Below, one piece after another: positions 47,176 through 57,147 of a stretch of DNA of 64,000 nucleotides. The first letter of the stretch is position 1, and every line of letters begins with the position of its first letter. This DNA comes from Burkholderiales bacterium (GTDB lineage Bacteria > Pseudomonadota > Gammaproteobacteria > Burkholderiales > Burkholderiaceae_C), in contig JAGWTU010000002.1 of the NCBI GenBank assembly GCA_028868825.1, positions 124,001 to 188,000 on the forward strand. The letters are read 5' to 3'. The position numbers and the translations under genes are program-made. The notes below the pieces were generated by a model. It saw nothing but the letters and a program-made list of their open reading frames with translations. It was not told where the DNA came from and ran no database searches.

Positions 47176-47612
47176 ATCCGGAAACCGCCGAAGCCGCGCC
47201 GGCGGCGTCATCGGAGAACCGCTGCGACGTGCTGATCGTCGACGACAGCGGCGCCTCGCGCGAGATCCTCGCGGCGATGCTGCGCCAGCTCGACCCCGGC
47301 CTGCAGATCCGCCAGGCGCGCGACGCCGCCCAGGCGCTGGGCACCTGGCTCGAGATGTTCCCGCGCGCGACCTTCCTCGACATCGACATGCCCGACCAGG
47401 ACGGGCTGACGCTGCTCAAGACGCTGCGCCAATCGCGCCCCGACGCCTTCGTCGTGATGGTCTCCGGCCACAGTTCGGCCGACAACGTGCGCCAGGCGCT
47501 GTCGATGGGCGCCAACGGCTTCATCGTCAAGCCCTACAAGCCGCAGCGCATCGTCGACATGATCGACCGCTACGCGGCCGTCACCGGCCGCAAGCTCGGC
47601 GCGCCCGGCTGA
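47169..47612 (+). CDS. Stand-alone response regulator receiver protein
   Basis: This 147-residue CheY-like protein has acidic residues DD near 25-26 (VLIVDDS), phospho-acceptor D71 (FLDIDMPDQDG), the S/T position in VVMVSGHSS and the conserved K in FIVKPYKP. It has no output domain, so it probably acts by protein contact. Translational overlap with the kinase-HPt gene suggests it is the terminal acceptor. Confidence 0.9.
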   Translation: MLNPETAEAAPAASSENRCDVLIVDDSGASREILAAMLRQLDPGLQIRQARDAAQALGTWLEMFPRATFLDIDMPDQDGLTLLKTLRQSRPDAFVVMVSGHSSADNVRQALSMGANGFIVKPYKPQRIVDMIDRYAAVTGRKLGAPG

Positions 47613-47631
47613 GCCGCGAACGCCGCGGGCG

Positions 47632-48447
47632 TCAGGCGTCGTCGCGGTCGCCGCCGAACAGGCTGCCGAGCACCGAGCCGACGACGCCGCCGGCGACCGC
47701 GCCGCCCAGCCCCGCCGACGAGCCGCCGATGCCGGCGCCGACCGAGGTCGCCGAGGCGCCCTCGCGGCTGAAATACGGCGACAGCGCATGCGCCAGGTTG
47801 GGCATCGTCAGCGTCTGCAGCCAGATCCTGCCGGGGCCGGTCAGGCGCGCGATGAACAGGCCGTCGCCGCCGAAGAGCTTGTTCTTCAGCCCCGGGATCA
47901 GCGTGATGTCGAACTGCACCGAGCTCTCGAACATCCCGATATGCCCCGGATGGACGTTGAGCGATTCGCCAGGCGCGAGGTCGTAGCTGACGATCTCGCC
48001 GCCGAGTTCGACCCAGGCCCGCGCCTGGCCGCCGAGCTTCTGCAGGACCATCCCCTCGCCGCCGAAGATGCCGGCGCCCAGCGAGCGCTGGAAGCCGATC
48101 GACAGCTCCACGCCTTCGGTGCCGCAGAGGAAACCGTGGCGGTGCACGAGATAGCTGCGACCGGCGTCGACCTGCAGCTCCATGATCGATCCCGGCACCT
48201 TGGCCGCGAAGGCGACCATGCCCTGCCCGCCGTCGACGTGGTACTCGTTCATGAACAGGCCGCCGCCCGAGATCGCGCGCCCGATCGCGCCCCACAGGCC
48301 CTTCGATCCCGCCGTCAGCGCCGTCGTCGTCAGCACGACGTTGGGCGACATCCACGAGAACTGGCCCGGCTCGGAGACGATGCGGTCGCCCGCCTCGAGG
48401 CCGATTTCGAGCACGGGCAGCGTGGTGCCGTGGATGCGCGACTTCAT
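47632..48447 (-). CDS. AIM24 / TIGR00266 family protein
   Basis: This 271-residue beta-rich protein has the family's repeated pattern of glycine-rich hairpins: EAGDRIVSEPGQFSWMS near the start, SGGGLFMNEY, FLCGTEGVELSI, GGEGMVLQKLGGQ and FGGDGLFIARLTGPG. The C-terminal 45 residues are Gly/Ala/Ser-rich (GGAVAGGVVGSVLGSLFGG) and may insert in or contact membranes. Members occur in bacteria and mitochondria; no biochemical role is established. Convergent with the receiver gene and divergent from the DUF4139 gene. Confidence 0.88.
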   Translation of the reverse strand: MKSRIHGTTLPVLEIGLEAGDRIVSEPGQFSWMSPNVVLTTTALTAGSKGLWGAIGRAISGGGLFMNEYHVDGGQGMVAFAAKVPGSIMELQVDAGRSYLVHRHGFLCGTEGVELSIGFQRSLGAGIFGGEGMVLQKLGGQARAWVELGGEIVSYDLAPGESLNVHPGHIGMFESSVQFDITLIPGLKNKLFGGDGLFIARLTGPGRIWLQTLTMPNLAHALSPYFSREGASATSVGAGIGGSSAGLGGAVAGGVVGSVLGSLFGGDRDDA

Positions 48448-48576
48448 GGGCTAATTCCTTGGTTGGGGAATGGATTCAGTTTAGCGCCGGGTGCGCTGTC
48501 ACTGTGTGACGGCGTCGACCCCGTTTGCACCCGCGCTGCGTATAAGCCGCGTTCGCCACCCGAAAAGAGCCGATCC

Positions 48577-50166
48577 ATGAAACGACTTGCCTGCGCCCGT
48601 GTCCTCACGCTCATCCTTGCCACCGCTGCCGCCGGCGCCGGGGCGCAGAGCGCCGCGTCGCGCATCGAGCGGGTCACCGTCTACCCCGGCAGCGCCACGG
48701 TCGAGCGCGTGGCTCGCGTCGCCGCCGGCGCGCGCACGCTGACCTTCGCCTGCCTGCCGGCGGCGCTCGACGTGCAGAGCCTGCATGTCAGCGCCGACGC
48801 CACCGTGCGGCTGGGCGAGACCGCGGTGCTGACGCGGCCGCGCGCGCAGGCCGGCGAATGTGCGAGCGGCCCGCTCGATGCCCGCATCCGCGAGATCGAG
48901 ACGCAGAAGGACGCGCTCGCCGCCGAGAACGACGCGCTGGCCCTCGTCACCGGCTACCTCAAGGGCCTGGGCGGCGGCGACGACGGCCGCCGCGCCGCGC
49001 CCGATGCCAAGGCCGTCGCCGCGACGGCCGAGCAACTGCGCCGCAGCGGCCAGGACGCGCTGCTGCGCCAGCGCCAGATCGCGCGCCGCCAGGTCGAGCT
49101 CGACCGCGACCTCGCGCCGCTGCTGGCCGAGCGCGAGCGCGCCGGTGCCGGTGGCGATGTCGTCAGCGTCAGCGTCAACCTCGCCGCCGGCGCCGACGCC
49201 GAGGTCCGGCTCGGCTACCGCGTCGCCGGGCCGAGCTGGACGCCGGCCTACCGCGCGACGCTCGACAGCGCGAGCGGCCAGGTGGCGATCGAACGCCAGG
49301 CCCTCGTCGCCCAGGCCACCGGCGAGGACTGGAAGGGCGTGCGGCTGACGCTGTCGACCGGCCAGCCGCGCAGCGACCCGGCCGGGCGTCTGCCGCAGCC
49401 GTGGCGCATCGGCGTGGCGCCGCCGCCCGAGCCGCGCCGGGCCTATGCGGCCGCGCCGGCGCCGGCGGCGATGATGGCGATGGAGCGATCCAAGACCAGC
49501 GACGCCGCGCCTGCGACCGCACCCATCTTCGACGTCACCGTCTTCGACCAGGCCTACGCGACCGAATTCGCGCTGCCGCAGGCGATCGACCTGCCGAGTT
49601 CGGGCCAGCGCGTCGCGCTCGTGCTCGGCCGGCAGGCGGCACCCGCCAAGGTCTACGCGCGCACGGCGCCGCAGATCGAGGCCGCGGCCTACGTCGTCGC
49701 CGAGCTGCCGGTGCCCACCGGCGTCTGGCCCGCCGGGCCGCTGCAGCTCTACCGCGACGGCGCCTATGTCGGCAACTCGCGCTGGGATGCCGGCGCTGCG
49801 GCGACATTGACGCTGCCCTTCGGCCGCGACGAACAACTGCGCGTCGCGGCCGAGCCCGGCAGCGACAGCATGGGCAGCGGCGGCTTCATCGGCGGCCGCG
49901 CCGAGCGCCGCATCCAGCGCGCCTGGCGCGTCGAGAACCGGCATCGGCAGGCGGTGAAGCTGCAGCTCATCGAGGCCGCGCCGGTCTCGGTCGACGAGCA
50001 GGTGAAGGTGACTTCCGCTTTCCAGCCCCAGCCCGCGGAGACCGCCTGGCACCAGCAGCCCGGGGTCGCGATGTGGTCGATCGAACTCGCTGCCGGTCAG
50101 ACGGCGCGCGTCGCCGCCGACTACGTCGTCAGCTACCCCAAGGACGTCCGCGTCGAGGACCGCTAG
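48577..50166 (+). CDS. DUF4139 (MuiA-like) secreted protein
   Basis: This 529-residue protein starts at ATG 48577 with a signal peptide (MKRLACARVLTLILATAAAG, cleavage near GAGA). Features include an N-terminal DUF4140-like beta domain (RIERVTVYPGSATVERV), a central coiled coil (about 95-190), and a C-terminal DUF4139 domain with GYRVAGPSWTPAYRATLD, GEDWKGVRLTLSTGQP and ELPVPTGVWPAGPLQLYRDG. Relatives were named mucoidy inhibitors; their mechanism is unclear. It is divergent from AIM24 across 129 bp. Confidence 0.85.
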   Translation: MKRLACARVLTLILATAAAGAGAQSAASRIERVTVYPGSATVERVARVAAGARTLTFACLPAALDVQSLHVSADATVRLGETAVLTRPRAQAGECASGPLDARIREIETQKDALAAENDALALVTGYLKGLGGGDDGRRAAPDAKAVAATAEQLRRSGQDALLRQRQIARRQVELDRDLAPLLAERERAGAGGDVVSVSVNLAAGADAEVRLGYRVAGPSWTPAYRATLDSASGQVAIERQALVAQATGEDWKGVRLTLSTGQPRSDPAGRLPQPWRIGVAPPPEPRRAYAAAPAPAAMMAMERSKTSDAAPATAPIFDVTVFDQAYATEFALPQAIDLPSSGQRVALVLGRQAAPAKVYARTAPQIEAAAYVVAELPVPTGVWPAGPLQLYRDGAYVGNSRWDAGAAATLTLPFGRDEQLRVAAEPGSDSMGSGGFIGGRAERRIQRAWRVENRHRQAVKLQLIEAAPVSVDEQVKVTSAFQPQPAETAWHQQPGVAMWSIELAAGQTARVAADYVVSYPKDVRVEDR

Positions 50167-50214
50167 GCCTTCGGTCAGAATCCGACCCGGCCACATGGCC
50201 GGCGTGGAGGAGCG

Positions 50215-50607
50215 ATGACGATAGCCAAATGGTGTCTGGCCGCGGCGTGGGCGCTGCCGATCCTGACGGTCGGCCTGGCCAAGGTGGCGTCGGCGCGTGG
50301 GCCGCGCGAGCAGTTCTACGACAACGCCGACCCGCGCGAATGGGAGCGCCGCCAGACCGGCTGGAAGCAGCGCGCCAACGCCGCGCAGCAGAACGGCTTC
50401 GAGGTGCTGCCGCTGTTCTTCGTGGCCGTGCTGCTGGCGCAGATGAGCGGTGTCGACGCGGCCCGCGTCGACATGCTGGCCCTGCTCTTCGTCGCGCTGC
50501 GCGTGGCCTATGTCGGCATCTACCTGGCCAACCTCGCGGCGCTGCGCACGGCGGTCTGGGGCGCGGGGGTGGCGGTCTGCGTCGTGCTGCTCGGCCTGGC
50601 CGCGTGA
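50215..50607 (+). CDS. MAPEG family membrane protein
   Basis: This 130-residue protein has four hydrophobic segments. Family-type residues are seen in QTGWKQRANAAQQNGFEVLP between helices one and two and LFVALRVAYVGIYLANLAALR later. MAPEG proteins are membrane-associated glutathione or eicosanoid enzymes; bacterial members mostly lack known substrates. It lies 48 bp after the DUF4139 gene and is followed by a hairpin. Confidence 0.85.
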   Translation: MTIAKWCLAAAWALPILTVGLAKVASARGPREQFYDNADPREWERRQTGWKQRANAAQQNGFEVLPLFFVAVLLAQMSGVDAARVDMLALLFVALRVAYVGIYLANLAALRTAVWGAGVAVCVVLLGLAA

Positions 50608-50615
50608 ACGATTGC

Positions 50616-50636
50616 CCATGCTGCATCGCAGCATGG
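50616..50636 (+). terminator. Hairpin downstream of the MAPEG gene
   Basis: CCATGCTGC and GCAGCATGG form a perfect 9-bp stem with a 3-nt loop, 8 nt after the MAPEG stop. There is no U-tract, so it may be a weak intrinsic terminator or an RNA-stabilising structure. Confidence 0.5.
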
Positions 50637-50746
50637 TTGCTCGGCCGCGGTTAGCATAGCGGCGCTCCGAACGCTGCCCGGCCCGGCCGGTTGCAGGGAC
50701 GACGGCACTCTCAGGACTCGGCGCGTCGTCGCCCGCAGCAAAGCAG

Positions 50747-51529
50747 ATGAATTGGTTGATGACCCTGGGTGGCGCGCTGACCGGGTTCCTGGTCGGGCTC
50801 ACCGGCGTCGGCGGCGGCTCGCTGATGACGCCGCTGTTGATGCTGGTGTTCGGCGTCGCGCCGCTGACCGCCGTCGGCACCGACCTGTGGTTCGCCGCCA
50901 CGACCAAGGTCGTCGCCGCGGCGATGCACCGCGGCCACGGCACCATCGACTGGCCGATCGTGCGCCGGCTCTGGCTCGGCAGCCTGAGCGCCTCGGCGGC
51001 CACGCTGTGGTGGATGAAGACGCGGCCGGTCGACCATTCCTCGGTGCACCTGATGACGGTCTCGATCGCCGTGGCGCTGCTGCTCACCGCCTTCGGCATC
51101 CTGTTCCAGAAGCGGCTGCACGGCCTGGGCAGCCACCTGCGCGACGTCGACAAGGCGCAGTTCCACAAGCTGCAGCCGGGCCTGACGGTGGCCGCGGGCG
51201 TCGTGCTCGGCGTGCTGGTGACGCTGACCTCGGTCGGCGCCGGCGCCATCGGCACCGTCGCGCTGGTCTACCTCTATCCGCGGCGGCTGACGCCGCCGCG
51301 GCTCATCGCCACCGACATCGTCCACGCGATCCCGCTGGCGCTGTTCGCCGGCGTCGGCCACCTGATGCTCGGCGACGTGAATGTCGGCATGCTCGGCGGC
51401 CTGCTGCTGGGATCGATACCGGGGGTGATCGTCGGCACGAAGCTCTCGACGCGGCTGCCGCACCATTGGCTGCGCGCGCTGCTGGCGCTGCTGCTGCTGG
51501 TGATCAGCGCGCGCATGCTGATGCACTGA
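50747..51529 (+). CDS. Sulfite exporter TauE/SafE family permease
   Basis: This 260-residue membrane protein has about eight hydrophobic segments and the two family repeats, GALTGFLVGLTGVGGGSLMTPLL at the start and VLGVLVTLTSVGAGAIGTVAL in the second half, each with the G-x-G-G motif. The family exports or imports sulfite, organosulfonates or other small anions. Substrate is not predictable. Possible functional company: sulfhydrylase and GST genes close by. Confidence 0.88.
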   Translation: MNWLMTLGGALTGFLVGLTGVGGGSLMTPLLMLVFGVAPLTAVGTDLWFAATTKVVAAAMHRGHGTIDWPIVRRLWLGSLSASAATLWWMKTRPVDHSSVHLMTVSIAVALLLTAFGILFQKRLHGLGSHLRDVDKAQFHKLQPGLTVAAGVVLGVLVTLTSVGAGAIGTVALVYLYPRRLTPPRLIATDIVHAIPLALFAGVGHLMLGDVNVGMLGGLLLGSIPGVIVGTKLSTRLPHHWLRALLALLLLVISARMLMH

Positions 51530-51595
51530 GCGGCGAGCGACACGGGATTGGATGGGGTATCTTTGGCGCCCCCGAAGAACCACCCGGAGTCCCCG

Positions 51596-52204
51596 ATGAA
51601 GCTCTACTACAGCCCCGGCGCCTGCTCGCTGAGCCCGCATATCGTGCTGCGCGAAAGCGGCCTGCCCTTCGATCTGGTGCTGGCCAGCACCAAGACCCAC
51701 AAGCTGCCCGACGGCAGCGACTACTACGCCATCAACCCCAAGGGCTATGTGCCGCTGCTCGAACTCGACGACGGTCAGCGCCTGTCCGAGGGCCCGGCGA
51801 TCGTCCAGTACGTCGCCGACCAGGTGCCGGCCAAGCAGCTCGCGCCGGCGGCCGGCACGATGGAGCGCTACCGCCTGATGGAATGGCTGAACTTCATCTC
51901 CACCGAGGTGCACAAGGGTTTCTCGCCGCTGTTCAACCCGGCCACGCCCGAGGACGCCAAGCCGATGGCGCGCCAGCGCGTCACCGACCGCCTGAGCTGG
52001 ATCGACACCCAGCTCGAGGGCCGCGACTGGCTCGTCGGCAGCCATTTCACCGGTGCCGACGCCTATCTGTTCGTCGTCTCGGGCTGGGCCGGCTACGTCG
52101 GCGTCGACATCTCGAACCTCAAGCGCCTGGCCGCCTACCGCGACCGCATCGCCGCGCGCCCGGCGGTGCAGGCGGCGATGAAGGCCGAGGGACTGCTGAA
52201 GTAA
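51596..52204 (+). CDS. gstA: Beta-class glutathione S-transferase
   Basis: This 202-residue cytosolic enzyme starts at ATG 51596 with the beta-class signature MKLYYSPGACSLSPHIVL, including C10, which forms a mixed disulfide with glutathione. YVPLLELDDGQRLSEGPAIVQYVAD is the thioredoxin-fold glutathione-binding part, and the C-terminal helical domain holds SHFTGADAYLFVV. It conjugates or reduces electrophiles. The stop abuts the convergent metY stop directly. Confidence 0.92.
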   Translation: MKLYYSPGACSLSPHIVLRESGLPFDLVLASTKTHKLPDGSDYYAINPKGYVPLLELDDGQRLSEGPAIVQYVADQVPAKQLAPAAGTMERYRLMEWLNFISTEVHKGFSPLFNPATPEDAKPMARQRVTDRLSWIDTQLEGRDWLVGSHFTGADAYLFVVSGWAGYVGVDISNLKRLAAYRDRIAARPAVQAAMKAEGLLK

Positions 52205-53497
<1,293 letters not shown>

Positions 53498-53626
53498 CTT
53501 CTCTCCTCGGTTGTTCGGGTGCTGGGGGCGGCCAGTCTAGGGCCTGTTAACGCTATGGGAGCGCCCTCGGCGGCGGACTCGGCGCATACCCGTTAGGCTG
53601 ATGCCCGATCAACCACCGGGAACGCG

Positions 53627-54163
53627 ATGACGAAGGACAACCGGATCGACGCCTGGCTCGCCGACGAGGCGGCGGCCATCGAACGCACCGCGAACGGCCC
53701 CGGGCCCGGCGTCGCGCGGCCCGAGCAGGTGGCCGGGCTCAGCGGCCTGGATTTGATGCAGGCGTTGCGCGACGGCAGGCTGCCCTACGCGACGATCTCC
53801 AAGACGCTGGATTTCCGGCTCATCGAGATCGACCGCGGACGCGCCGTCTTCCAGGGCCGGCCCGGCGGCGGCCACCTCAACCCGATGGGTTCGGTGCATG
53901 GCGGCTGGTTCGCGACCCTGCTCGATTCGGCGCTCGGCTGCTCGGTGCACACGATGCGGCCCGCGGGCCGCGGCTACACGACGGCCGAACTGGGCGTGAA
54001 CATGGTGCGCGCCTTGACGCCGAAGGTGGCGCGCGTGCGCGCCGAAGGCCGGGTCATCCATTGCGGCCGCCAGCTCGCGACCGCCGAGGCGCGGCTCGTC
54101 GGACCCGACGGCACGCTGTACGCGCATGCGACGACGACCTGCCTCGTGTTCGAGACGGCTTGA
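53627..54163 (+). CDS. PaaI-type hotdog thioesterase
   Basis: This 178-residue protein has the hotdog signature HLNPMGSVHGGWFATLLDSALG, with the HGG loop and catalytic Asp (about residue 104), followed by YTTAELGVNMVRALTP. Members hydrolyse acyl-CoA thioesters, including aromatic acyl-CoAs in phenylacetate metabolism. The paa genes are 8 kb away, so a link is possible but not evident. An N-terminal extension of about 45 residues is longer than in typical PaaI. Confidence 0.87.
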   Translation: MTKDNRIDAWLADEAAAIERTANGPGPGVARPEQVAGLSGLDLMQALRDGRLPYATISKTLDFRLIEIDRGRAVFQGRPGGGHLNPMGSVHGGWFATLLDSALGCSVHTMRPAGRGYTTAELGVNMVRALTPKVARVRAEGRVIHCGRQLATAEARLVGPDGTLYAHATTTCLVFETA

Positions 54164-54184
54164 ACGCCGGCGCGCCGCAAACCC

Positions 54185-54718
54185 ATGCCCCGTTACGTCG
54201 CCCTCTTCCGCGGCATCAATGTCGGCAAGGCCAAGCGCCTGGCGATGGCCGATCTGCGCGCCTTGTTCGTCGAACTCGGTTTTGCGGAAGTGCGCACGCT
54301 GCTCAACAGCGGCAACCTGATCTTCGATGCCGGCGCGGCGCCCGAGGCGGCGCAAGCCGCGCGCATCCGCACCGCCGTGGAGCGGCAACTCGGCGTCGAC
54401 GCGCTGGTGGTCGTCAAGTCGGCGGCGCAGATCGACGCGGCGATCCGGGAATGCCGGCTCGAGGCGCGGCTGACCGACCCGACGCATCTGCTCGTGCTGC
54501 TCGGCAACGACCCGCGCTCGCTCGGCGGCATCGCGGCGGTCGCCGGTCGCGTGCAGGTCGGCCGCGAGGCGGCTTATCTGTGGTGCGAAGGCGGCGTGCT
54601 CGCGGGCAAGACCGGTGCCGATGCCCTGCTGGGCCAGGGCGGCACCGCGACGACGCGCAACTGGGCGACGCTCGCGAAGATCCTCGCGCTGATGCATCCG
54701 GCGCAGCCGCTCCGCTGA
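54185..54718 (+). CDS. DUF1697 family protein
   Basis: This 177-residue protein has the family start RYVALFRGINVGKAKRLAMADL and the later LLNSGNLIFDA. The end carries GGTATTRNWATLAKIL. Function is unknown; the fold is thought to be ferredoxin-like. It lies 21 bp after the thioesterase on the same strand. The following 211 bp are GC-rich with short dyads (e.g. GCCTCGCGAGGC near 54893) and no convincing gene. Confidence 0.88.
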   Translation: MPRYVALFRGINVGKAKRLAMADLRALFVELGFAEVRTLLNSGNLIFDAGAAPEAAQAARIRTAVERQLGVDALVVVKSAAQIDAAIRECRLEARLTDPTHLLVLLGNDPRSLGGIAAVAGRVQVGREAAYLWCEGGVLAGKTGADALLGQGGTATTRNWATLAKILALMHPAQPLR

Positions 54719-54929
54719 CGCCGGCCGACGCCGGCGGCGACGCGCGGCGCGGCGACGGCCGCTCGTCGAATTGAGCGCCGGCAGGTCCTCTTTTCGCCCG
54801 ACCGCCGGCAAGGCGCGGCCCGCACAGTAGCGGCAGCGCGCGGACAGGCAGGTCCGCGGGCGCCGGGCGTCCGGATCCGGCAGGCGCCTCGCCTCGCGAG
54901 GCAAGCGAGTTCCCAGTCCCGAGTCACGC

Positions 54930-55190
54930 ATGAAGAATCTGCAGCGCCTCGAATTCCTCGCGATGTACGTCGGCTCCGCGGCCCTGGTGGCCTTTCTGGC
55001 CGCCAGCCTGAGCTGGCCGCAGATCGCGACCTACTCCTGCCCTACGAGCGACGGTTTCGGCATCGAACAATGCGAAGCCGACGCCACGCTGGATGCCGCC
55101 GCTCCCGCGGTCGCATTCGAGCCGGCGCCGGCGCCGCGGGCCGGCACCGACGAACGCTCAGCGCCGAGCCTGGCGAGCGCCGCCGACTGA
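54930..55190 (+). CDS. Hypothetical protein with one membrane segment
   Basis: This 86-residue protein is not recognised. Residues about 9-28 (FLAMYVGSAALVAFLAASL) form one membrane helix or uncleaved signal; two cysteines (YSCPTSDGFGIEQC) follow, then a Pro/Ala-rich disordered tail. The form suggests a small inner-membrane-anchored periplasmic protein. It has no clear operon partner. Confidence 0.5.
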   Translation: MKNLQRLEFLAMYVGSAALVAFLAASLSWPQIATYSCPTSDGFGIEQCEADATLDAAAPAVAFEPAPAPRAGTDERSAPSLASAAD

Positions 55191-55201
55191 GCGGACGGCG
55201 A

Positions 55202-55576
55202 TCAGGCCAGGTCCTCCCAGTAGAACGACTTCCAGGTATCGGCGCCATCGAGCAGCCGGATGCGGACATCGCCGATGACGGCGGGATCGAAGTTCCTGAT
55301 GTTGACACCCACGCGCCGAAACCGACTGCGGTCCAGCGGTTCCCAATGCGTCGTGCAGCCGCAATGCCGGCATCTGACGACGCGCAGCGTCCTGTCCCCT
55401 TGCATGTATTCGTCGGTCCGCTCCGGGTGTCCGACGACCTTCACCTCATCGACGTCGTAATACGCCCACAGGCTGCCCAACCTGCGGCAGATCGAACAAT
55501 TGCAGTTCGTGACCTCCTCGGGAGGCCGCGGAATTTCGACGCGCACGGACCCGCAATGGCATGTGGCTGAAAGCAC
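55202..55576 (-). CDS. GFA / CENP-V family zinc-binding protein
   Basis: This 124-residue protein has the family zinc motifs: CHCGSVR at the start, CNCSICRR near residue 25-31, and CRHCGC near residue 70. Members are glutathione-dependent formaldehyde-activating-like proteins; most lack proven activity. Converges on the small hypothetical gene and lies 55 bp downstream of the tautomerase gene. Confidence 0.9.
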   Translation of the reverse strand: MLSATCHCGSVRVEIPRPPEEVTNCNCSICRRLGSLWAYYDVDEVKVVGHPERTDEYMQGDRTLRVVRCRHCGCTTHWEPLDRSRFRRVGVNIRNFDPAVIGDVRIRLLDGADTWKSFYWEDLA

Positions 55577-55631
55577 GGCACCCTCCGAATCATGGGCTCA
55601 ATGAATCGGCGACGAATCGAATTCCTTCGAT

Positions 55632-56000
55632 CTATCGTTGGAGTCGTCCGCCGAATGCGACGCGCCCCCTTCCCGGTGGCGCATATTCGATGTGAATTCT
55701 ATCGACCGGGCGACCCAGGCAGAGCGACACCGCCTGCGCCAGCGCCGCGGCTTCGACGGTCCTGGTCTGCTCATCCGGCCATTCGGCATGCAGCACCTCG
55801 AGGAAGACCGGTAATTGGTCGCCGGCTACCGTGGTGCCGTTTTCCGCATAGGCATCCTCGCGAATCTCGGCCAGGCGCACCCAGACGCGCGCCACGCCTG
55901 CGCTCAGCACTTGCGCGATGGCGTCCGCGAGGACCTGGGCGATGCCCTCGGGCCAGGCACCGGATCCCGAGACGACAGGACGAACGTCGATGATGGGCAT
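55632..56000 (-). CDS. Tautomerase family protein
   Basis: This 122-residue protein starts at ATG 56000 with MPIIDVRPVV, which leaves the N-terminal proline that is catalytic in the 4-oxalocrotonate tautomerase/MIF superfamily. WVRLAEIREDAYAENG and a late RIHIEYAPPGRGRVAFGG match the fold. The length indicates two fused beta-alpha-beta units. An upstream extension of the frame to 56186 lacks coding character and would bury the proline. Substrate is unknown. Confidence 0.82.
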   Translation of the reverse strand: MPIIDVRPVVSGSGAWPEGIAQVLADAIAQVLSAGVARVWVRLAEIREDAYAENGTTVAGDQLPVFLEVLHAEWPDEQTRTVEAAALAQAVSLCLGRPVDRIHIEYAPPGRGRVAFGGRLQR

Positions 56001-56275
56001 GGGACCCTCTCCAGCGCCAAGCCTAAGTTTTGCGCCACGCTCCATTGCTTGCATTTCGACCGTGCCTTTGCATAACACGCATCGCTGAACTCGGCACGCT
56101 CGAAAATGCCTCGTTGCCGCAAACAAGGTCGCTGCATTAAGCCCCATTTTCCCGTATGTCGGGCCCAAGACGCCCCATGGCCCCATCCAGACAACGACCA
56201 GGCTTTGCGCAATCTGACCCCCGCGATGCTCGACCGGTCATCCGCGGGCGCCAAGACCGCCGCAGGCCACGACCC

Positions 56276-56516
56276 GTGCCTCGCGCCGGGCGGCGCCCGG
56301 CCGGGGCGAGTTGCGGCGAGGAGGAGCGCAGGTTCGGGGTCGGCGCGCGCAGCGCGCTTCGTCATCAAGCTCGTCGCGTCTGTTTGAGCGTAGCGAACGA
56401 CGTGAGCGCAGCGAGTTCAGCGACGCGACCCCGGGCCGAGCACCGCACTGGAGTCGGCGCGCAGCGACGACCGTCGCAGCCCGAGCCCCGGCCGGGCGCC
56501 GCCCGGCGCGAGGCAC
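56276..56516. repeat. Nested inverted-repeat element, copy 2 (241 bp)
   Basis: Perfect 32-bp arms lie at 56276-56307 and 56485-56516, with a stem 56336-56342/56426-56432 and an inner 8-bp stem 56373-56380/56422-56429. The 38-nt core at 56381-56418 differs from copy 1 at one base. The right arm plus flank is echoed by the solo arm at 13245-13292. The arms are unrelated to copy 1, though length and layout agree. It fills most of the gap 56001-56537, where no gene is seen. Confidence 0.8.
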
Positions 56517-56537
56517 AGCGCGGACAAAGTTCCCCCC

Positions 56538-57056
56538 TCACCCCGCCTTCCGCACCCTCCGCCTCGGCGCCGCCCCCTCCCCCGCCAGCACCAGCGGCGT
56601 CTGCGCCTTCACCTCCTTGAGCACGATGCTCGAGCGCAGGTGCGTCACGCCGGGAAGCTTGAACAGCGTCTCGTGCAGCAACTGCTCGTAGCGCTGGATG
56701 CCGCTGCAGTGCACCGTCAGCACATAGTCCGACTGCCCCGTGGTCGAGACGCAGCCGACGATGTGCGGGCAGACCTGCACGGCGCGCTCGAAGCGCTGCA
56801 CGAGATCCTCGCTGTGCTGGCCGAGGTTGACCTCGACGAGCACGCTCAGGCCCAGCCCCACCTGCTCGCGGTCGACCAGCGCCGTGTAGCCGCGGATCAC
56901 GCCCGCCTCCTCCATCTCGCGGATGCGCTTCCAGCAAGGCGTGGCCGAGAGGCCGACGCGCTCGGCGAGCTGCTGGATCGTCTGGCGCGAATCGCGCTGC
57001 AGCTCGTCGAGGAGCCTCAGGCCGTACGCGTCGATGGAAATTTCCTTCTTCTTCAT
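56538..57056 (-). CDS. Lrp/AsnC family transcriptional regulator
   Basis: This 172-residue protein starts at ATG 57056 (MKKKEISIDAYGLRLLDEL). It has the AsnC winged helix (TIQQLAERVGLSATPCWKRIREME, ~22-45) and the RAM ligand-binding domain (VEVNLGQHSEDLVQRFE to VTHLRSSIVLKEVK). It diverges from indolepyruvate oxidoreductase, and such regulators often sense amino acids, so it probably controls that gene and itself. The last ~20 residues are Arg/Ala-rich and not conserved-looking. Confidence 0.92.
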   Translation of the reverse strand: MKKKEISIDAYGLRLLDELQRDSRQTIQQLAERVGLSATPCWKRIREMEEAGVIRGYTALVDREQVGLGLSVLVEVNLGQHSEDLVQRFERAVQVCPHIVGCVSTTGQSDYVLTVHCSGIQRYEQLLHETLFKLPGVTHLRSSIVLKEVKAQTPLVLAGEGAAPRRRVRKAG

Positions 57057-57147
57057 GAGCGTTCTGGAGATTGTTCGACTCCAATTTCTGGCAATCCCTA
57101 TCGTATTCGAGAAGACATTACTCGCGTCTTGGAACAACAATCCTGCG
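57057..57147. promoter_or_regulatory. Divergent Lrp-type/iorAB promoter region
   Basis: This 91-bp gap is AT-rich for the window. It has a GATTGTT near the regulator gene and an AACAATC near the oxidoreductase gene, forming an inverted pair about 60 bp apart, which would suit an oligomeric Lrp-type regulator. Exact promoter boxes are not certain. Confidence 0.45.

Noticed and set aside
53498-53626. A SAM or SAH riboswitch upstream of metY
   Set aside because: The 129-bp leader lacks recognisable conserved cores or the expected stems; only a normal ribosome site is seen.
56365-57084. A 239-codon minus-strand frame across the regulator gene and copy-2 repeat
   Set aside because: It is a shifted reading of the Lrp/AsnC gene that continues into the inverted repeat; the regulator frame is clearly the coding one.
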